Assembly: GCA_946803715.1 (NCBI GenBank)
Contig: CAMPET010000005.1
Location: 668,291-725,701, forward strand
DNA from: Beroe ovata
Taxonomy: Eukaryota > Ctenophora > Nuda > Beroida > Beroidae
Reading direction: 5' to 3'
DNA: 57,411 bases
Of this stretch, positions 43,569 through 53,843 are shown piece by piece; position 1 is the stretch's first letter; every line of letters begins with the position of its first letter. The position numbers and the translations under genes were made by a program. Below the pieces are notes generated by a model, which was not told where the DNA came from, did not search any database, and saw only the letters and a program-made list of their open reading frames with translations.

Positions 43569-44210
43569 TCATTTTACATTGAAAAATGCTTCAGAAATTC
43601 CTGGAATGGCAACTTTCACTTCATCACCAATTTGAATTGGTCCAACACCCTCTGGAGTTCCAGTTAATATCAAATCCCCAGGCAGCAAAGTTATGAAAGC
43701 AGAAATATATTCAATTAAATAGGGGATGCTGAAAATCATATCTTTAGTATTACCCTTCTGCTTCAGAACATTGTTCACTGATAGTGTTATCTCTGTGTCT
43801 AATGGATTAATCAATCCAGGTTCAATGAATGGCCCCACGGGACAGAATGAATCTAAACTTTTCGCCATAGTCCATGGAATACCCTTTTCTTTGCATTCCT
43901 CTTGAATATCTCTACATGTAACATCAATGCAAATAGAGTATCCTGCAATACTTTTCATAGCCATTTCAGCACTGACTTTAGATGTTATATCTCCTATAAC
44001 AACTCCAAGTTCAACCTCATGATGAAGCATTTTTGTAATACTAGGATATAATATGTTACCACCATTCTTTACATATGAAGTTGTTGGTTTTGAGAAGATG
44101 ATGGGAGTTGTTGGAAGACTGTTTCCCAACTCTTTCGCATGATTTGCATAATTTCGCCCAACACAGATAATTTTTGTTCCAATGGTCACAAAGTCCTTTA
44201 TCTTTGACAT
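43569..44210 (-). CDS. FAHD1: FAHD1-like acylpyruvase / oxaloacetate decarboxylase, copy 2
   Basis: A single exon of 213 residues. I chose the ATG at 44210 (MSKIKDFVTIGTKIICVGRN) because it aligns with copy 1; the frame is open further upstream. Metal ligands HHEVELG (63-69) and IDVTCRD (D96) and the lid pair (NYANHAKE) are conserved, so both copies should be catalytically competent. C-terminal TGTPEGVGPI and IPGISEAFFNV match copy 1. The pair has diverged widely, which suggests an old tandem duplication rather than an assembly artefact. Confidence 0.92.
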   Translation of the reverse strand: MSKIKDFVTIGTKIICVGRNYANHAKELGNSLPTTPIIFSKPTTSYVKNGGNILYPSITKMLHHEVELGVVIGDITSKVSAEMAMKSIAGYSICIDVTCRDIQEECKEKGIPWTMAKSLDSFCPVGPFIEPGLINPLDTEITLSVNNVLKQKGNTKDMIFSIPYLIEYISAFITLLPGDLILTGTPEGVGPIQIGDEVKVAIPGISEAFFNVK

Positions 44211-44417
44211 GACGAATGACCTAAAGAGGAAATGACCTAAAGAGGAAATTGACAGCACCGAGCTTAATCAACTTTTATGACTTGGTATTGACTGAAGATA
44301 TAACTAAGTATGAAAGCATGATCACTGAATTATATTCAATTGCACACCCTAACATAGAATGTATAAAATTAGTTCCACAACGGATATGCAGTCCCGTCCA
44401 GCAGGTGCTAGTTGATA

Positions 44418-44520
44418 TTGCCGGATGTTATCTGTCCACTGTTTCTTGCACGCGGCGCGCGCGCCTTGCATGTCATCAAGGGCCGAAACAGATGAAAGCC
44501 TTCAATGAAAGTGCGTGCCG
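44418..44520 (+). mobile_element. Fold-back element relative of the 17.7-kb element
   Basis: Begins with the same end (TTGCCGGATGTTATCTGTCC) as 17731-17756 and continues with a GC-rich section and a degenerate CCTTCA...GAAAG hairpin. The right arm is not conserved, so this is a decayed or truncated copy. Confidence 0.7.
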
Positions 44521-44640
44521 CAGTTGAGCGCGCCGCGCGCAATTCAAAAACATGGCCAAGAAATTAAATAAACGGTCCGATTTCAATAATTAATATGTTA
44601 AAGTAATATTATATCGCAGTTGTCAGATTTTATCTGACCT

Positions 44641-44775
44641 AGGGCCCCTCCTATTTACTTTGTATATTAACGATTTGCCTGACAACATATATAATATGGT
44701 CAAACTTTTTGCTGATGACCTTAAATTGATTGGGAGAGTGAGTAGTGCTAACACAATTCAAGAAATCAGAAAATC
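44641..44775 (+). mobile_element. Non-LTR retrotransposon fragment (FADD-box region)
   Basis: The frame reads GPLLFTLYINDLPDNIYN and then VKLFADDLKLIGRV, the catalytic ADD region of a LINE reverse transcriptase. The part before GPLL is replaced by the 75-bp repeat unit. It covers the portion of the domain that follows the one preserved at 20131-20509, so both may derive from one family. Confidence 0.82.
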
Positions 44776-45221
44776 AGAAAATCAGAAAATCAGAAAATCA
44801 GAACCAACTATACAGTGTAACAACTTATAAGTAGTAACAACTTATAATTCTCAAGATTCTCAAGAGACATTTCGTTTCGTATCCGTTTCGTATCTGTTGA
44901 ATTGTTGGGGCTGCTTCATTGGAACCATGGATTCAATCAATCAAAGCCTTTCCACCACATCAAGCACTCCATCTCACGCTCATTCTGCCACTCAACAAAG
45001 AACCCACCCTGTTGTCATTCAACTTCACCCATCTACTGATGCTACCATTTCAGACCCGAATGGCCAAGCCCTGAACACTGATGAAGAGATAACAAAACGC
45101 CATGAGGTAATTGNTCGCACAGCTGAGTGCACAGGTTTCGTAGGGTAAATAAACTGCCCGATTTCAATTATTAATATGTTTAAGCAATATTATATCGCAG
45201 TTGTCAGATTTTATCTGACCT

Positions 45222-45265
45222 CTGTTTCTCGCGCGCGCGCGTACCTTCATCGAAGGCCGAAACAG
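45222..45265. mobile_element. Short fold-back core
   Basis: CTGTTTC (45222-45228) pairs with GAAACAG (45259-45265) around a GCGCGC tract and the palindrome CCTTCATCGAAGG. It matches the core of the elements at 17.7 and 44.4 kb. Confidence 0.6.
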
Positions 45266-45768
45266 TTCCAGCTTGTCGGAAGCGGAATTGAATTACTATT
45301 GCGCGGCGCGCGGCGCCGACGATAGGGAAAGATCCCACATAAGCCGCGCTGGAGATAAAATCCCAGTGAGTTAGAGAGGAATTTAAAAAAATTTGCATAA
45401 AATTCCATAAAATTGTTACATGTGTGAAATTCCACTTCATGATTCCATAGATCCATAATTCATAGTCCCTTTGATGTTTGAAATAGGATTGCCAAATTGC
45501 TGGTATCTGTATCTAAATATCGATTATGGTATATACTAATCGATTATGTCTCATTGGGAGAAATGGCAATATTGTGTCAATCGATAATAGAACTTGCTGA
45601 GAATTTTGCATGCCCCAAACTTATTCTCAGACCTACTCTCATATTCGATATTTCCCTTTGATTGTTCTTATGAAATAATTGGATTTTGATGTACCAATTA
45701 CCATATTTATTTATGTGAATGTACTAAATCCAGCCATAGTTACAATTAATTTCCAGTGCTGTTAACAA

Positions 45769-46929
45769 ATGACAGCAACTGATGACGATAATGCATTCAA
45801 AAAGATTCTGACAACAGACCCTGAGACATTACCTAGAGGTATTATAGACTTATCAAATGGTCATGACTTTCAGAGCTATCTTGAGATGGAAATAAATTCT
45901 CTGCTATCCCTGGTACAGGCACTCATAGACAACAGTCATGGTTTCAGTCTGTAGGATTCAGTTCCCCTCAATCAGATGAAGACCAGCTTATAACATGCCC
46001 TACTTGCAGAGGAAGTGGCATCAAAGAGTACTCAAGTGAGCTGGTAAGAAAATATAATGCTAATTTTTCTATTTGACCAAAGTTGATGAGTTGATGATCT
46101 ATTTGTGATATTAATGAGTCTCCTTTTCAGGTAGCTCTCATTCCCTTCACTGATGAAAGGCTTAAACCACGTCAAACAAAATCAAAAATATTTTGTGCTC
46201 TCCTGATATGTGGTCTAATTATAGGGACCCTGACTTTTATCTTCTATCCTGGTCCTGTCTCAGTTATATCAAAAAATGCTGAAATTTTCAATGCCAGTAT
46301 CCATGTCATTGATTGGAAAAAACCTAATTTCAATACTGGAAAGTCCTACATTTATTGGAAGGTCAACATCACCATTCATAACAAGAACAGAGTTTTGAAA
46401 ATATTTGTTGATAGATTGGATGTTTTCTTCAGAATTGATGTGAGTACAGATAGATTGAACAATACTTGGACCTTGAAAAAGTGTCAAATTTTTGTCTCAT
46501 ATTCTACATATGCTGATCCACTTTCAGGCATGGGAACATGCAATGGTTGGCAATGAAACTTATGGTAACATAACTGTTGGAGCCAACAGTGAGCTCACTC
46601 GAACATTCTTCTTGAAAACACCCAATCATGACAGAAAGACAGCTAACTACAGTGAAGCAGTCTTAAACTGTCGCTGTTGCCAACAGTATGGAGGGTTGCA
46701 TGAAGTTTTCATATTATCTTCTGCCACTTTGCATTATTCTCTTAGAATAGTTGGGTTTGACTATTTTTCTTCCTTCATTTCCAGTCAGGAGACTTTGTTT
46801 GAAGGAAATTGTAACTATTTTGATAATATTGAGACGAAAGATATAGCTTGCGAAACATATAACTCTTGTGTCAGTCATTTAAACAATAAGCAGTTGTCCC
46901 TATATCAGCATTATCACAACCGAAGGTGA
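45769..46929 (+). CDS. TMEM106-family lysosomal membrane protein, copy 1
   Basis: Four exons (45769-45838, 45919-46043, 46131-46439, 46528-46929) give 301 residues. The cytosolic N-terminus holds the family CxxC motif ITCPTCRGSGIKEYSSEL, followed by VALIPFTDERLKPRQTK and a single transmembrane segment (FCALLICGLIIGTLTFIFYP). The lumenal beta-domain follows with several N-glycosylation sequons (NAS, NIT, NET). TMEM106 proteins are single-pass type II proteins of late endosomes and lysosomes. The C-terminus is longer and more Cys- and His-rich than in copies 2 and 3, so this is the most divergent copy. It is the first of three tandem paralogues on the same strand. Confidence 0.88.
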
Positions 46930-47507
46930 CAGCCGATACCTGCTCAGTTTAAATAGGAATGACCTCTCAAGAATCATTTTTCAGAAATCCATTTTTCAGA
47001 ATTCTTTTCAGAATTCTTTGCATTATTAAAAGATGATTCTCTTCATTATTAAATGATGGTCTTCATTATTGAATGATGGCTTTGTTTATGCAATAGGTAT
47101 GTGTGTATGCATTGATTTCACGATTTTTAAACAATCTTTTCTAATTTTCATTAAATTTTGATTTTTTACTTTTTATGTGATGTACTGATAAATTGATGTA
47201 CTGATAAATTGATGTACTGATAAATTGATGTACTGATAAATTGTTGAGTGTGAATAAGATCTACTTCGTTCTTATTACTTGATTTATTGTTTCAGCTGAC
47301 AGCATCATTATCAAAATATAAACCAAGAACTCTGACCATACCATCCCCAAGTCTAGAGAGAGAACTTTCACAAAAAATCTTATAGCAATCATGTCTTGAA
47401 GGATATTAGATTTCTGCCCTGAGGCACATTCTGATTCGAGTATTAAAGACAGTGCGAGATTTTACAATCATTTCTGACTCCAGTGTTGCTGGGGTCTCAT
47501 CTGATAG
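46930..47507. other. Spacer with two short tandem repeats
   Basis: Near 46998-47072 imperfect CATTATTAAATGATG units occur; at about 47181-47243 a 16-bp unit (TGTACTGATAAATTGA) is repeated four times. No gene seen. Confidence 0.75.
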
Positions 47508-50446
47508 ATGAGCAGTGCCAAGGAGGAGAATGACTTCCACAAGATCCTAACTTCAACCCCTCCTCCGAGCACTTCTTCTGGCAGAGGTAAAGACTGGTAA
47601 CTATGGTAACCACTGTTGTTTCTATTGTTTTCTTGGGATTAAGTTACCTCCTAGCCTAGGTAAAAGCACTTTGAATAACAGCTTAGTTTAACTTCACGGA
47701 ATTATAAATTTCCCAGAGGTACCGGCTCTCAAAAGAGAAAGTGGTAAAATGTGTATGAAGTTCGATTAAGAATGCTTTGTTCTCCTGATTACTCTGAAAC
47801 TCATACAGATTGATTACATTTTATGTGACCATGTAAATATTGTAATGTGTGTTGTATACAATACGTTGTAAAGGCAAAAAGAACGATCCGATCCGGCCCC
47901 ATTATTCTTGAATATTGAGATTCACAATTTGTTGTTCTGAGTCAATTTTCGTGTGCACTGTACAATGTACATTGAGGTATTGAGATTTGAGAATTATTAT
48001 ACACTTGTGTATGTTTCACCTGATGTATGGCTATAACTGATGTATCATGTATGTAATACTTTGTAATGATACAATGGCGTGTGTATGAAAGACATAGGAA
48101 TGTATGATTGATATTTGGAAGATAATTTTTTTAGAAATTAAGCACTCTTTTGACCATCACGAATCAATTCTGATTCATCAAAGAATGTCATCACAATACC
48201 AAGTGTCTTTATCTACCACAGTATTCTGTAAAGGATAAACTAACACATCGGGTGGTTCCAGGTGTTACACAAGCTCCTACCAGCTCGTGGTTTCGGAAGA
48301 ATGATAACCCACTTGTTACCTGTCCAGTGTGCAAAGGGACAGGGGTTAAGGAAAACACTACCGAACTTGTGAGAAACTGTTCATCTAATCCTTCGCTAAA
48401 TTTATTTCATACTTTTGCTCCTTCAACAAGAACTATTTTTCACGAGAATCGGTACCCCTTCATAGTCAACATTTGACAAGTTTTCTCTCGTACTCAGGTT
48501 GCTCTGATCCCGTACTCGGACGAGCGTCTACAACCTCGGCGTACGACACTGAAAATATCGATTGCTCTCGCCATCACGGCTATCATTATCGGGTGTCTCT
48601 TCTTTGTCTTCTTCCCGCGACACGCTGGCGCTGAATCTACCGGTTAGTGTGTGGAATGGTGGGCGTGGCTGTGAAAAAGTGGGCGTGGCTGCGAAATAGT
48701 GGGCGTGGCTGCGAGATTGGGGAGTGCTCACCTTGCTTTATAGAATTGGATCAAAACAAACTGATGACCTAGCCTTTATATAGTTTTAGTGTGAGGATAT
48801 CATGCATTTTATGTGACTTCATGGATTAAATGCAGAAATGATATGTACTGATCACACGTCGTCTACTATGAAAATGCCACATGGAACTATTATCCCTGCA
48901 CTGAGCTTACCCCAATATCGAGTGTGGTAATTTGATATGAGGGAGATAAACCTGTTCCTGCCCTCATGTGGGCACTGAGAGGTTGAATAGCAAAACTGTC
49001 GTACTGTGTACAACTATAGCAGGGTGTACAATCCATTATTAAACAATGTACAATGTGCACTTTACATTGCACAATACAGTGTACATCCTCCTATTTATAT
49101 ATTTTTATGTCTTTTTCGAACAAAAAGCCAAGAACACTTAGGACTTTATGACTTAGAATAAAAATTTGTAAGGCTTATACCACATTACCACACTTCATAA
49201 GTTCATAATAGTTCCCATTAAAACCTTCATTTACTGACTCAAGACACCTTATACATATGAGTTATGTTGAGAATAGGAAATATGAGCTGCAGACTGTGGT
49301 TATAAGTGGAACTTGTAGAACGGGTCCACCCAAATGTTTAATGTTTATGATAACGAATAACAACTTTTCCCAGTAAATACGTTAATAAACCAACAGCAGC
49401 TTACATCACCACACATTTTCACATTTCTCTCCAACTCCAGGGAGTTGCTCCTTTTATCAATGTTCTCTGACAGTCCACGGCCGACACCACAACACCAGTT
49501 ACCACTCTACACCAGTTACCACTCTACACCAGTTACCACTTACCACGGCCTACACCAGTTACCACTTACCACTCTACACTAGTTGCCACTTACCACGGCC
49601 TTCACACACCTCCTACCACAATCCCACTAGACCCGTGAAAACCCCACGATAACCCCTTCTCCCCCAGACATGGTGGTATTGTCGGGTGACGTGTACAGCA
49701 CAGACAAATACCCCACTCTCCTCATCCTACAAGATAACGTGACGATTACCAACAACAACTACTTCCCCATCGTCATTGACACGCTCAACATATCAGTGTC
49801 CATCTCGTGGACTGGCGGTGTTGCTGCTGAGGTGAGCCATGTGAAAATAACCAATCCCCAAATCAATCCCCAAACCAAGCAATCCCCAAATCAATCCCCA
49901 AACCAACCAATCCCCAAATTCCAAGCGTACATCCCATATGGACATGCTATGGCAAGGTAGATAAGATGGAGTTTAGTTATATTGAAACTTTCTTCACGAC
50001 GTCTCTTGCAATATAAGTAAATAACTTGAATCCAAATAACTTCCTGAACTCAGAGACACTCATCAACTCCCACCTCCTCATTCCTCATCCCTCTCTCATT
50101 GCTCGACTCTCTCTCATTCCTCTCCTCATTCCTCATTCCTCTCTCTCCCTCTCAGGTGGGAATACTGGAAGTGCGTCGTATCGAGATTCCCGCACACAAG
50201 AACTCCCTTACCATCTCCTACCCAATAAACACGACCAACTACCCTGTTGACCGGATGTTCCGCACGTGTTGTTACGTGTTCGCCGGCCACTACATCTGGT
50301 ACAGGGTGACGATTAACGCACGGTACCGACTGGCGTTTGTCGGTAACTACTACTTCTCCAGCTCCCACGAGAGAGTACTTCCGGTAGCGTGTGACTACAG
50401 TCAGAACGCTAACATTACCTGTCATTATGAGGAAACATCACCATAG
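47508..50446 (+). CDS. TMEM106-family lysosomal membrane protein, copy 2
   Basis: Five exons (47508-47586, 48262-48368, 48498-48642, 49668-49831, 50156-50446) give 261 residues, close to vertebrate TMEM106B (274). Features: VTCPVCKGTGVKENTTEL, VALIPYSDERLQPRRTTL, a transmembrane helix (ISIALAITAIIIGCLFFVFF), NVTITNNNYFPIVIDTLNISV and a lumenal domain with paired cysteines (RTCCYVFAGHY, PVACDYS, ITCHYEE). The NITNNNY-like block is the best match to TMEM106B of the three copies. Introns 3 and 4 contain minisatellites. Placement in lysosomal membranes is inferred from family knowledge. Confidence 0.92.
48659..48719. repeat. 20-bp GC-box-like tandem repeat in intron
   Basis: Three 20-bp units starting GTGGGCGTGGCTG lie in intron 3 of TMEM106 copy 2. 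Each holds a GGGCGTGGC site of the KLF/Sp type, which may be coincidental. Confidence 0.85.
49485..49620. repeat. Minisatellite (CACCAGTTACCACTCTA units)
   Basis: About 135 bp of variable 16-26-bp units containing CACCAGTTACCACT in intron 3 of TMEM106 copy 2. A further CCCCAAATCAAT tract (49848-49920) lies in the next intron. Confidence 0.85.
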
Positions 50447-52412
50447 AGAGCGCGTTGCTAGGGAACATGTGATCACTTCGTATTATGGTGATATCAGTCA
50501 TCTCTTGATGTCTGATTTTCATCATAATGGCGATGTTGATGAGTAATGGGTATATTTATTCAGCAACATCGCAGTTCAGATTCTTCCAAACTATTATAGA
50601 GTATAAAATGCTGATAGTTTGCCTGTTTTGGAGTGTTATAGTTCTGGTGATGAAAGACTCATGCAAAAACAGTTTGAAGTTACTGTTATTTCAGTCTGCC
50701 TCTTAAAATGGCTCTTGAAATGTTTTTCAAAACTGCTGACTATAGAGTTGAAAAAGCTCAAACTCCGTTAAAGTTCAAAACAATACTAATGTAGATAGAT
50801 TTATATTCTCACAACCTTTGCAATGTGCATACTTCCAGAAATTTGAGTTCTGGTTTAATTTTAACTGAGGGATTGAATTTGAGATAAATGATGATGTACA
50901 GACTATAACATTTTGATTACAACCCCCTCCTCCCACATTTGATCATCTTCTATTATGTTATGGAGAGTGTAGTCATGTACTCATCATACACAACAACAGT
51001 GTTATAGTTGGGCTATTGTTCATCCAACGGATGTGTGTGTACACGTTTATCTTCAGCATCGATCGTCAAACCTTTCTATTATGTCTCAAGTCTGTTGGAA
51101 AAATGTATGTAAAACAGCTGTTATAGTAAGTGTGGTAAGATGTCAAATGAAGGGGAGTACTGTGTATGATGTGAGTATAGAATCCTGTACAATGTTCAAT
51201 GACGGTTCGTCTGTGCGAAGGGGGTTCGATCCTTGCGGCAACGATATTCGTATGTGATTTCTGTGTATGTGGTTGTCTTGTGTATGTGGTCGTTTTTGTG
51301 TTTGTAGTTGTTCTTGTGTATGTGGTTGTTCTTGTGTATGTGGTTGTGTACGACGTACGTGTACGTGAATATTGGATCTTATCGCATGACCAGTGACCAC
51401 GGTTTCATACACTACTTATACCCCAGCGAGACCCCACGTTTGCGGTAATTATACTCGTATTTCATGTCCACGGGAGTAATTTGATGCACTTTTCACTTCT
51501 TATCTGAAATATTGCAGTGCGCACCATTAGATGAACTTTCAGGGAAATGTGAATAGTTCAGGTCGTTTCTCAATGAACCCTTACACTGTTAAGATGGGTC
51601 TATGTTTGCACCTGTTACCATGAACACAGTCGCCTGGATAATGTATAGTATACATGGTATGTATAGTATACAATGCATACCATTCTATTGTATATACCAT
51701 GATATATTACATTCATTTCACACAAGATTTAAAGCGCTAACATCCATTTCAATGTGTACATTTCGCAGTTATGTAGGACAGTTGCGCGTAAGTACACTGT
51801 ACAGTGTACACTGTACACCCTGCACAATGTACGCAATTCATAATCTAAGCAGTCAAATAGGGGCACAAATGCTTTAGTTAATTGAAGCAGTTGTTCGTAG
51901 TAAATACGTAGTGTTCGAACTCATTTGAACTAATGGGCGTAGACACTCGACAAGTATAGTATCATAGTAGATCAAGGATCACAGTATTGGTTTTGGGAAG
52001 CATGATTGAGCCCAAGTACTGCGTAAGATGCTATGTGACTATGAGGCTATGTTTGTGTATGTGTTTGTGTGTCGAAATGACTGTTTGTTTGCGTGTCTGT
52101 ATGTTCCATGTACAGAGATGTCAATACCACGTTCCTCTTCTCAGCCGCCTGAGCAGAATGTGGTAACATGATATTTTTCTTTGTTCTTTTCGCTAAATTC
52201 TTTTCGCACAGATTATATTCTCATCTCTGAGTCTGTAACTAGGACTCCGTACAGGCTTCGCTCTGGTAACAATGTTGCGATATACATGCATCTTGTTGCA
52301 ATACCTTCTCCCCTCTATTTTCTTGTTGTAATACAGGCTACTCACCTCTATTTTTAAGGTAGAATGGCGAAATGTGACGAAGTCATTGCTATGACGCCCT
52401 GTAATTGAAGAT
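50447..52412. other. 2-kb spacer between TMEM106 copies 2 and 3
   Basis: No gene recognised. It contains an 18-bp TGTGTATGTGGTTGTTCT-type minisatellite (51261-51350) and a patch of palindromic GTACAGTGTAC-like sequence (51790-51832). A TTCGATC at about 51226 does not belong to a tRNA. Confidence 0.6.
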
Positions 52413-53843
52413 ATGCCGAAGACACTATCTGGTAAGGGCTACGGCGCTACTGAACCTGCAGAGCCATGTAGAACGTGCAAAGGATCGGGGAAGATCACGC
52501 GAAAAGACAAGGAGGTATGGCGGATTGTTGAAAAACACTGCTGTCTTCTCTCGATCCCAAAATTTATACAAGTTCTTTTTTAAGTTTTTACTCCAAATAC
52601 TGCGCAGCATTCATTCTCCCGAACGTTCAGGGGATAGCTGTCATATCGTACGGAGATGAACGTCTCGCACCGTCTCGAACAGCCATCTACATGATCATAG
52701 CTGTCATTCTGTTCTTGGGACTCACTGGCACACTTGTCATCCTCTTCTACCCTAGAACGGTATAGTTTGTAACGCGCGGCGACCACGCTCTGTACTCAGT
52801 GATGATTTTACGCGCGCGCGCTCATGTGATCAACACTTAACTTGCACTAAAATATATAAATTTGCGCGCCACACTACTATTCAGCATTGATCGACTTGAT
52901 CGATCGATCGTCTTGTTATACTCAGATACAAATTCTGAACTCAGATTCAAATTCTCGCGCTTGCTCATCTGAAATTCAAGGTTATCTTGTCAGGTCAGTG
53001 CCAAGTCATCACAACTGGAGATTGTATTCGCTGACATACAACGAAATACAACCAAGATAATTCTGAAAGACACAATTAACCTTAGGAATTCTAACTATTT
53101 TGCATCGACCTTGGATGCACTTAACATAACTGTTCAGGTATAAACCTTTGACGATGTCTTCCATCTCAGAATGAAATTTACCATGTCTGTCGCCTTTTCA
53201 CAATCATCAACCTTCCCTTACAATCTCTTTCACCCATCACTACCCCACGACCCAGTATTGATATCCATCCCCCTCCCCCAGTACCAACAGAAAGAAGTCG
53301 GTAAGAACAGTACACTATACGGTAACCTGACTGCAGCTCCTACAATACCCGCTAGGGGCGACAGTTCGCTCAACTACACTATAACTCTGGAATTTAACAG
53401 GGACACAGGCTCCGATGACATTTGGACTTATTGTTGTCTCATCCATTACAGTCTTGATTTCCAGGTATACATTATTCCAGGTATACATTATTCCAGGTAT
53501 ACATTATTCCAGGTATTTATTTTTCCAGGTATTTATTTTTCCAGGTTATTATAAGCGAATTGAAATGCATCGTTTTGACTCAGAGCTCAATCAATGAACC
53601 TTTAAATGTTATTAAGCTGAAGAACTTCCTCGAGGTTAGACTTCAAAGTTTTTCTCAATTCAAAGTTATATTTCATTGATTTTATTCCGCTCACAGGTGC
53701 AGGTGAACTCACAGTTTAGCTATTTCTCGAACAGCTTTGAGTTTAGCGATAATATTTACCAGAACGCTAATTGCAACAAAGTCAAAGTTTCTGAGGATAA
53801 AACCTGCCATCTGGACGAATTAGGAGATGGTAAGCAAGCTTAA
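52413..53843 (+). CDS. TMEM106-family membrane protein, copy 3
   Basis: Six exons (52413-52514, 52631-52759, 52994-53137, 53282-53464, 53545-53634, 53697-53843) give 264 residues. The N-terminus carries EPCRTCKGSGKITRKDKE, then GIAVISYGDERLAPSR and a transmembrane helix (MIIAVILFLGLTGTLVILFY). The lumenal domain has DTINLRNSNYFASTLDALNI, several sequons and late cysteines. The N-terminus is shorter than in the other copies. The fourth intron (53465-53544) is made entirely of tandem repeats. The stop at 53841-53843 follows a potential donor (GAT|GGTAAG), so one further 3' exon cannot be excluded. Confidence 0.88.
53465..53544 (+). repeat. 80-bp intron made of five 16-bp GT...AG units
   Basis: The intron consists of three copies of GTATACATTATTCCAG (53465-53512) followed by two copies of GTATTTATTTTTCCAG (53513-53544). 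Every unit starts with GT and ends with CAG. The flanking exons join in phase 0 (GAT TTC CAG | GTT ATT ATA). Confidence 0.95.

Larger units (their letters stand above)
44211..45768. other. Repeat-rich spacer FAHD1 / TMEM106
   Basis: Holds fold-back elements, a reverse-transcriptase fragment, a 75-bp direct repeat (44566-44640 and 45147-45221), an (AGAAAATC)n tract near 44764-44800 and an N at 45113. An open frame at 44897-45148 (MNCWGCFIG, then a Ser/Thr-rich stretch) could be a transposon ORF1 start, but I cannot support it. Confidence 0.7.

Noticed and set aside
44897..45148. 83-codon Ser/Thr-rich frame near the reverse-transcriptase fragment
   Set aside because: Contains an N, has no recognised domain and lies among repeats; could be a transposon ORF start but evidence is insufficient.
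47181..47243. Regular 16-bp repeats considered as a CRISPR-like array
   Set aside because: Head-to-tail repeats with no unique spacers in a eukaryotic intergenic region; an ordinary minisatellite.
51218..51236. TTCGATCC motif resembling a tRNA T-loop/B box
   Set aside because: No A box, D arm, anticodon arm or acceptor pairing is found in the 70 bp upstream.
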